A stretch of 9,552 nucleotides of DNA, taken from NCBI GenBank assembly GCA_041655055.1, contig JBBAGE010000094.1, positions 1 to 9,552 on the forward strand, in the 5' to 3' direction. Source of the stretch: JBBAGE01 sp041655055. Lineage in GTDB: Bacteria > Pseudomonadota > Alphaproteobacteria > Rhodobacterales > Rhodobacteraceae. The notes beneath the pieces were generated by a model. That model was given only the letters and a program-made list of their open reading frames with translations, had not been told where the DNA came from and searched no databases. Position 1 is the stretch's first letter; the number at the start of each line of letters is the position of its first letter. The translations under genes were made by a program, and so were the position numbers. Below are positions 5,942 to 9,552 of the stretch, piece by piece.

Positions 5942-7192
5942 TTATGCCGCCTCCTCGGCAGTCACGGGCAGAGCCGCCAGCGTTCGCAGCGTGTTGATCC
6001 GCTTATAATTCGCAGCCGCCCCATCGGCGGCAAGTTCGAGCCGTTCGATCCGCCGCAGCATCGCTTTCAACAGGGCTTCGGCTTCGTATCGGGCAAGCAG
6101 CAAACCGATGCATTTATGTGCGCCGTGCCCAAAGGCGAGATGATCGTTCAGCCCTTCGCGGTGAATATCGAACGCCTCGGGGTTTTCCCATTTGCGCGGG
6201 TCACGATTTGCAGCGGCCATGAAGATCGCCATCTTCTGATCCCCTTCCAGCCGGACACCGGCAAGCTCGCACCCTTCGGGAATAGTCACGCGATGCGACA
6301 CCCGAAACGGAGAGATATGGCGCAATGCTTCATCAAACGCGAGCAGCGCGCGGTCGGGATTGGCGCGCAGCCATGCCCAGGTGTCGGGCTGCTGACTAAG
6401 CTGCAACAGCGCACTGCCCAGCCCGGCAATGGTAGTATCAAAGCCACCCCGAAACAGCACCCGCACGAATGCAAAGGCCGTGCCTTCATCAAACAGGCCC
6501 TTGTCCTCGTATTCATACATTTGCGCACCCATCCCGCCGGGGATCATGTTTTCGCGGCGAAACGAATCCTCGAACGCCGGCAAATGCTTTTCCACGCGTG
6601 CCAGCGCCCCGCGATAAAGATCGTTGAACGGGCCGTTGGCATTGAAGTTCAGATCACCAAACAAAAGCACCGTTTCGGGATCAATGGTGATCCCCACCGT
6701 AGGCGGAAAAACATCAAGGATATAGGGCTCTACAAGATCGTGAACCGCGTCGAAACCGCCGCGCTGCAACACCGTATCGACGATGGCGTCGGCCCGCGCG
6801 TCGAACCGCTCTCGCATGCCGCGCAAGGCGACGGGCGACATGATCTTCATCATATTGCTGCGCACGCGGCGGTGAATTTCCGGCTCGACCTCCATCAGCG
6901 GATTCTTGTCTCGCAACGAACCGGGTTTGCGGATATCGGTCAGCCCGACACCGGCGGTGCACAAAAAGCGTGTCTCATCCGAAAAGGCTTCCTGAGCGGT
7001 CTCAAAATGGCCGGTCGCATAGACCCCGTATTGCTTCAGCCAGACGACCGGCCCGGCATCGCGCAGCGCCTTTTGAAAGGGATAGGGGTTATCAATCACC
7101 TCATCTGCATACGGATCAAGATCGAGCACGGGAATCCGTGGATCGAGCGCAACGCCTTCGGAAGTTTGGGCGATCGTATTGGTGTCGGTCAT
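5942..7192 (-). CDS. class I cytochrome P450, CYP199-like
   Basis: A 416-residue soluble P450 with no membrane anchor. In this numbering: an I-helix GGFDTT (249-254) with the acid-alcohol pair Asp252/Thr253, the ExxR motif EALR (288-291), and the heme loop FGHGAHKCIG (354-363) with the thiolate Cys361. Overall wording such as ALRDAGPVVWL, GVGLTD, MAAANRDPRKW and NTLRTLAALP recalls CYP199A of Rhodopseudomonas (para-substituted benzoate O-demethylases). However, the Arg that precedes GVGL in CYP199A is Ala here, and the Ser seven residues before the I-helix Asp is Val, so benzoate binding is doubtful. Start choice: the frame reaches back to 7210, but the ATG at 7192 has GGGAG at an ideal 8-nt spacing, so that start is used. 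A ferredoxin lies just upstream and would be the electron donor. The 74-nt gap 7193-7266 contains the ribosome site and no other recognised element. Confidence 0.93.
   Translation of the reverse strand: MTDTNTIAQTSEGVALDPRIPVLDLDPYADEVIDNPYPFQKALRDAGPVVWLKQYGVYATGHFETAQEAFSDETRFLCTAGVGLTDIRKPGSLRDKNPLMEVEPEIHRRVRSNMMKIMSPVALRGMRERFDARADAIVDTVLQRGGFDAVHDLVEPYILDVFPPTVGITIDPETVLLFGDLNFNANGPFNDLYRGALARVEKHLPAFEDSFRRENMIPGGMGAQMYEYEDKGLFDEGTAFAFVRVLFRGGFDTTIAGLGSALLQLSQQPDTWAWLRANPDRALLAFDEALRHISPFRVSHRVTIPEGCELAGVRLEGDQKMAIFMAAANRDPRKWENPEAFDIHREGLNDHLAFGHGAHKCIGLLLARYEAEALLKAMLRRIERLELAADGAAANYKRINTLRTLAALPVTAEEAA
5950..5956 (-). promoter_or_regulatory. Shine-Dalgarno for the minus-strand SDR inside the P450 C-terminus
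   Basis: GAGGAGG on the minus strand encodes part of the last P450 residues (AEEAA) and lies about 11 nt before the SDR ATG. With only 3 nt between stop and start, the two genes are probably translationally coupled. Confidence 0.7.
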
Positions 7193-7200
7193 GGTCATAG

Positions 7201-7205
7201 CTCCC
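7201..7205 (-). promoter_or_regulatory. Shine-Dalgarno that decides the P450 start
   Basis: GGGAG on the minus strand lies 8 nt before the ATG at 7192 but only 2 nt before the ATG at 7198, and downstream of the ATGs at 7207-7210. This favours the start at 7192. Confidence 0.65.
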
Positions 7206-7266
7206 ATCATGATACGGCCGTGGCGGCTGGTAGAACGTTTCTTCTAGGCGATCCGATATCGCACAA

Positions 7267-7587
7267 TCAGCCCGGAACCCGCAGCACAATGCCATCAAGG
7301 CCAGGCACTGCCTTGATCTGGCACGAAAGCCGACTGCGATCTTCGGCAGGCACTTCGGCGAATTCGAGCATTTCCTCTTCGGTCCGGCTGACTTCGGGCA
7401 GCTCAAACCCATCGCTTTCGACAAAAACATGGCAGGTCGCACAGGCAAGCGCGCCGCCGCAATCGCCAATGACGCCGGTAACATTGTTGGAAACGGCGGC
7501 TTCCATCAACGAATGACCCAGCGGGACCGCGGCGGTCACGCGTTGTTCATCCGCCAATATCCATGTTACCGTAATTGTCTCACTCAT
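7267..7587 (-). CDS. [2Fe-2S] ferredoxin, putidaredoxin/adrenodoxin type
   Basis: A 106-residue ferredoxin of the usual length. The cluster ligands are visible: Cys43, Cys49 and Cys52 in DCGGALACATCH (CX5CX2C) and Cys89 in SRLSCQI. This is the vertebrate-type/putidaredoxin pattern that serves class I bacterial P450s (Pux, putidaredoxin and similar). The gene lies 74 nt upstream of the P450 in the same direction, so it is almost certainly its electron donor. GGAG is 8 nt before the ATG. No ferredoxin reductase is present in the window, so a reductase from elsewhere in the genome must supply electrons. A 6-bp inverted repeat (GTTGCA 7600-7605 / TGCAAC 7618-7623) fills the 36-nt gap upstream of the ribosome site. 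Confidence 0.95.
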   Translation of the reverse strand: MSETITVTWILADEQRVTAAVPLGHSLMEAAVSNNVTGVIGDCGGALACATCHVFVESDGFELPEVSRTEEEMLEFAEVPAEDRSRLSCQIKAVPGLDGIVLRVPG

Positions 7588-7623
7588 GCTATATTCTCCG
7601 TTGCATGTTCGCGTGCCTGCAAC

Positions 7624-8400
7624 TCAGGCATCATCTGGTTCAACCGGCACTTCACCCCGATGTGGCCGGTTGGCATAGGCGGCGCCTTGCAGGGCCATTC
7701 CCATCGCCATATCCGCCTCAAACGCGCGCCGAAGTGGCCGAAGCAGGGCCGTGCGTGTATTGCGCGCCACAACCGACGGCTTGGCCGCAATACGTTGGGC
7801 ATGCTCCATCGCACGCGCCAGCACCGCATCGCGCGGCGCGACCTCGCCAATCAGCCCATATTCAAGCGCTTCGGATGCCGAGAGGATTTTTTCGGCAAAA
7901 AGCATATGCCGCGCCCGGTTTACCCCCAGCAATGTAGACCAGACGATCTGTGTCCCGTCGCCCGGCACGACATCGCGCGGCAAATGCGCGGCATCGCCGA
8001 ATTGTGCATCATCTGACGCAATGATCATATCGCTCATCAGCGCCGTTTCCGCGTGGATGGTGCATTTGCCCTGCACCGCCGCGATCACCGGAATTTCCAG
8101 ATTGAGCATCGCCCAGAGATACCGCTTGGCCTCCCATGTCAGCACATCCCATGCGATGCCTTTGAAACTTGGCAGGTCAATTGCGCCCAGGAAATTGGCA
8201 CCCGTGCCGCTAAGAACAAGCAGCCGGTTTTCGCGATCTGCGTCGATATCCAGCATCACATCGCCCAGCAGGCGATGACCCTGGGCGGACCAGATCCAAG
8301 CATCTCCATCAGTATGAAAACGCAGGTGCAACACGCCCGCCTGGTCGCGACTGATGGCGAATTCGGGATATTTATTCTGGTAATCTGCCAGCGTGGTCAT
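7624..8400 (-). CDS. crotonase-fold beta-diketone hydrolase, 6-oxocamphor-hydrolase-like
   Basis: A 258-residue crotonase-superfamily protein. A generic enoyl-CoA hydratase call would miss its closer resemblance to 6-oxocamphor hydrolase (OCH, CamK) of Rhodococcus, which cleaves symmetrical bicyclic beta-diketones by a retro-Claisen reaction without CoA. Shared features, compared from memory, are the N-terminal EYxxKY-type start (DYQNKYP), DRENRLLVLSGTGANF (55-70), LEIPVIAAVQG (101-111), and the active-site region AAHLPRDVVPGDG (137-149). OCH residues Trp40, His122, His145 and Asp154 map to Trp37, His116, His139 and Asp148; the OCH Glu244 position is Gln238 here. There is no Glu pair typical of enoyl-CoA hydratase. 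Its place between a VOC protein and a ferredoxin-P450-SDR set supports ring cleavage after hydroxylation and oxidation. The start overlaps the VOC stop (ATGA), with AAGGA about 10 nt upstream. A true CoA-dependent crotonase remains the alternative. Confidence 0.85.
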   Translation of the reverse strand: MTTLADYQNKYPEFAISRDQAGVLHLRFHTDGDAWIWSAQGHRLLGDVMLDIDADRENRLLVLSGTGANFLGAIDLPSFKGIAWDVLTWEAKRYLWAMLNLEIPVIAAVQGKCTIHAETALMSDMIIASDDAQFGDAAHLPRDVVPGDGTQIVWSTLLGVNRARHMLFAEKILSASEALEYGLIGEVAPRDAVLARAMEHAQRIAAKPSVVARNTRTALLRPLRRAFEADMAMGMALQGAAYANRPHRGEVPVEPDDA

Positions 8401-8900
8401 TTCACTTCATTCCTTGCCGGATGCTCGTGGGCTGTGCCCGTCAACTGATGATAGGTGCCGGTGCTGAGTTCCAACACCGCCCCCCAAGGATCTTCGCAAT
8501 AAACGATCCGCGTCTGCGGATTTACCTGATGAATTTGGCTGCGCTGCTTGCCGCCCGCTTTAATCAGTCGCGCAAGCACCAGGTCGAGGTCAGCGACCGT
8601 CAGGCAAACATGTGAATGCCCCTGCCGCCAATATTCAAATGCGTCCTGCGCAGGTTGCGACGCGGGGGCCACAAACTCGAACAGCTCGAACCCCATGCCC
8701 GCGTCGTTCGCCAAATGCGCAAGTTTCATACCGCCCCAGTGCGGCCCAAACACATCGCGCCGCCGCTCGGCGGCCGGCGTGTCAGTAGAGTGAAACTGCG
8801 GCGGCACCAAAACCGCGAGATCAAACACAGACGTATAGAACGCCACAGCCGCATGGATATCACCCACGGTAATTCCGAGATGATTGATGATTGCGGACAT
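8397..8900 (-). CDS. VOC-fold (glyoxalase/dioxygenase superfamily) metalloenzyme
   Basis: A 167-residue vicinal-oxygen-chelate protein with two beta-alpha-beta-beta-beta modules. Likely metal ligands are visible at the four usual places: His7 in NHLGITV, Glu72 in GFELFEF, His97 in GHSHVCLTV and Glu144 in AVLELST. The family includes glyoxalase I, methylmalonyl-CoA epimerase, extradiol dioxygenases and resistance proteins; the small size fits an isomerase/epimerase or hydrolase-like member, but the substrate cannot be read from the sequence. The start is fixed by GGAGGG at 8906-8911. It overlaps the crotonase gene by ATGA, so both should be made together and probably act in the same pathway. 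The region just upstream holds the terminator-like hairpin of the solute-binding-protein gene. Confidence 0.85.
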   Translation of the reverse strand: MSAIINHLGITVGDIHAAVAFYTSVFDLAVLVPPQFHSTDTPAAERRRDVFGPHWGGMKLAHLANDAGMGFELFEFVAPASQPAQDAFEYWRQGHSHVCLTVADLDLVLARLIKAGGKQRSQIHQVNPQTRIVYCEDPWGAVLELSTGTYHQLTGTAHEHPARNEVK

Positions 8901-8905
8901 GGTTG

Positions 8906-8911
8906 CCCTCC
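8906..8911 (-). promoter_or_regulatory. Shine-Dalgarno for the VOC gene
   Basis: GGAGGG on the minus strand ends 5 nt before the ATG at 8900 and confirms that start. Confidence 0.7.
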
Positions 8912-8917
8912 GATTCC

Positions 8918-8956
8918 ATAAAATCGAAAGGCAGCCCCTGACAAGGGGGCTGCCTT
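8918..8956 (-). terminator. hairpin terminator after the TRAP solute-binding-protein gene
   Basis: An 11-bp perfect GC-rich stem (AAGGCAGCCCC 8928-8938 with GGGGCTGCCTT 8946-8956) and a 7-nt loop, beginning 10 nt after the stop codon at 8967 on the minus strand. It is followed on that strand by TTTCGATTTT, a broken T-tract, so termination may be partial. It lies only about 27 nt upstream of the VOC start, leaving little room for a separate promoter. It may therefore lower, rather than stop, expression of the downstream catabolic genes relative to the solute-binding protein. Confidence 0.75.
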
Positions 8957-8966
8957 CTATGGTTGA

Positions 8967-9552
8967 TTAGTGGGTGCCGTAAGCCTCGACATCCACTTTA
9001 TCGTAAATCTCGGCACGGATCAGTGAAGCCATGGCATCAGCATCGCTGCGATCAACAGTGTCGAGCAACTCGGCCCATTTACGTTCCAGCGCAAAGAATT
9101 CGTCGAGCACGGGCGTCGGATCTTCTAGCCGGCGGCTGCTCATGGCTTCTTCGACGATGGTTTGCAGATAGACTTCGTTGAACGCATCGCGCGCCGCGAT
9201 AAAGGACGGCTCGGGATCGACCACCGTCGCACCGGCGGCACGGCCACCTTCGACGTTCGCTTGCGTGTCAGATTGATATTCAACCAGCATCCGCGCGGTT
9301 GCGAGCGCCATTTCATCCATCAGCAAGCTGCGATGATCGGTAGAGAGCGACTTCCAGAAATCCGTATTATACGAGAAAAGCGCGCCACCAAGCACAAGAC
9401 CCAAGGGCATCATGGTGATATTGTCGGCAATTTCGCCCCAACGGAAGCCGGCGATGATCCCGCTGGGATCGTTGGCGGCACAATCGAGCGAACCGCGCTG
9501 CAGGCCACTATACACATCGCCCACCGGCACGTTTACCGGCACACCGCCAAGC
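8967..9552 (-). CDS. TRAP transporter solute-binding protein, DctP family, N-terminus outside window
   Basis: The C-terminal 195 or so residues of a periplasmic binding protein; the family is usually about 330 residues. Seen: GVPVNVPVGDVYSGLQRGSLDCA near the window edge, matching the DctP pattern of a strand and helix followed by a GxxDG-like segment (here GSLDCA), then a strand/helix region and a long acidic C-terminal helix. The frame continues past the window edge (three more codons, LGG), so the GTG near 9542 is not the start and the signal peptide is not visible. TRAP transporters mostly import carboxylates using an ion gradient, which suggests an acidic substrate or intermediate of the neighbouring pathway. 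The membrane subunits DctQ and DctM do not follow it; if present they lie upstream, beyond the window. Confidence 0.88.
   Translation of the reverse strand, partial: LGGVPVNVPVGDVYSGLQRGSLDCAANDPSGIIAGFRWGEIADNITMMPLGLVLGGALFSYNTDFWKSLSTDHRSLLMDEMALATARMLVEYQSDTQANVEGGRAAGATVVDPEPSFIAARDAFNEVYLQTIVEEAMSSRRLEDPTPVLDEFFALERKWAELLDTVDRSDADAMASLIRAEIYDKVDVEAYGTH

Noticed and set aside
7192..7210. Upstream ATG codons (7210, 7207, 7198) as the P450 start
   Set aside because: None has a well-spaced Shine-Dalgarno, whereas the ATG at 7192 has GGGAG at 8 nt.
5921..7516. A 531-codon open frame on the plus strand opposite the P450 and ferredoxin genes
   Set aside because: It is antisense to two genes with clear motifs, shows no recognisable domain, and has the His/Arg/Gln-rich composition expected of the reverse complement of GC-rich coding DNA.
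7600..7623. Inverted repeat GTTGCA/TGCAAC between the crotonase and ferredoxin genes as a terminator or operator
   Set aside because: The stem is only 6 bp with a 12-nt loop and no T-tract; too weak for a separate call.
8915..8944. A possible promoter on the minus strand (TTGTCA in the hairpin loop, TATGGA 18 nt later)
   Set aside because: The -10 match is poor, and a start site about 7 nt downstream would leave almost no leader and cut into the Shine-Dalgarno of the VOC gene.

Overview
The window looks like part of a bacterial catabolic gene cluster. The DNA is moderately GC-rich, the genes are packed with ATGA stop/start overlaps, and there is a TRAP-type solute-binding protein plus a class I P450 with a putidaredoxin-type ferredoxin. 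Together these suggest an alphaproteobacterium (Rhodobacterales, Sphingomonadales or similar). This is inferred from gene types; there is no rRNA or other taxonomic marker. No tRNA, rRNA, CRISPR, insertion sequence or phage gene was seen.

The left half (1-5034) is one plus-strand gene run that enters from outside the window: an alpha/beta hydrolase (5' truncated), a HpcH/HpaI/CitE-type acyl-CoA lyase, an MmgE/PrpD-family protein, a tandem hot-dog MaoC-type hydratase and an SDR resembling the dehydrogenase domain of peroxisomal multifunctional enzyme 2. The first four genes are overlapped or 3 nt apart. The SDR follows after 47 nt with its own strong Shine-Dalgarno. MaoC hydratase, 3-hydroxyacyl dehydrogenase-like SDR and CitE-like lyase together suggest CoA-ester breakdown: hydrate an unsaturated acyl-CoA, then oxidise it or cleave it by retro-aldol chemistry.

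The right half (5090-9552) is on the minus strand. In transcription order it holds a TRAP solute-binding protein (N-terminus outside the window), a terminator-like hairpin, a VOC-fold protein, a crotonase-fold hydrolase that closely resembles 6-oxocamphor hydrolase, a [2Fe-2S] ferredoxin, a CYP199-like cytochrome P450 and a second SDR. The run ends at a strong hairpin plus T-tract terminator in the 55-nt convergent gap (5035-5089). All intergenic gaps are under 80 nt.

The most interesting reading is that P450 + ferredoxin + SDR + 6-oxocamphor-hydrolase-like enzyme form a ring-opening module. The P450 would hydroxylate a cyclic ketone, the SDR would oxidise the alcohol to a beta-diketone, and the crotonase would hydrolyse the C-C bond to a carboxylic acid. 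The plus-strand genes could then process the acid as CoA esters. This matches the chemistry of the Rhodococcus camphor 6-oxo route, but the P450 here belongs to a different family and the true substrate is unknown. No ferredoxin reductase or CoA ligase/transferase is visible in the window. Several enzymes (PrpD family, MaoC, P450, alpha/beta hydrolase) seem to have substitutions at positions where their best-known relatives hold key residues, which suggests an uncharacterised substrate. These residue comparisons are made from memory and need alignment.
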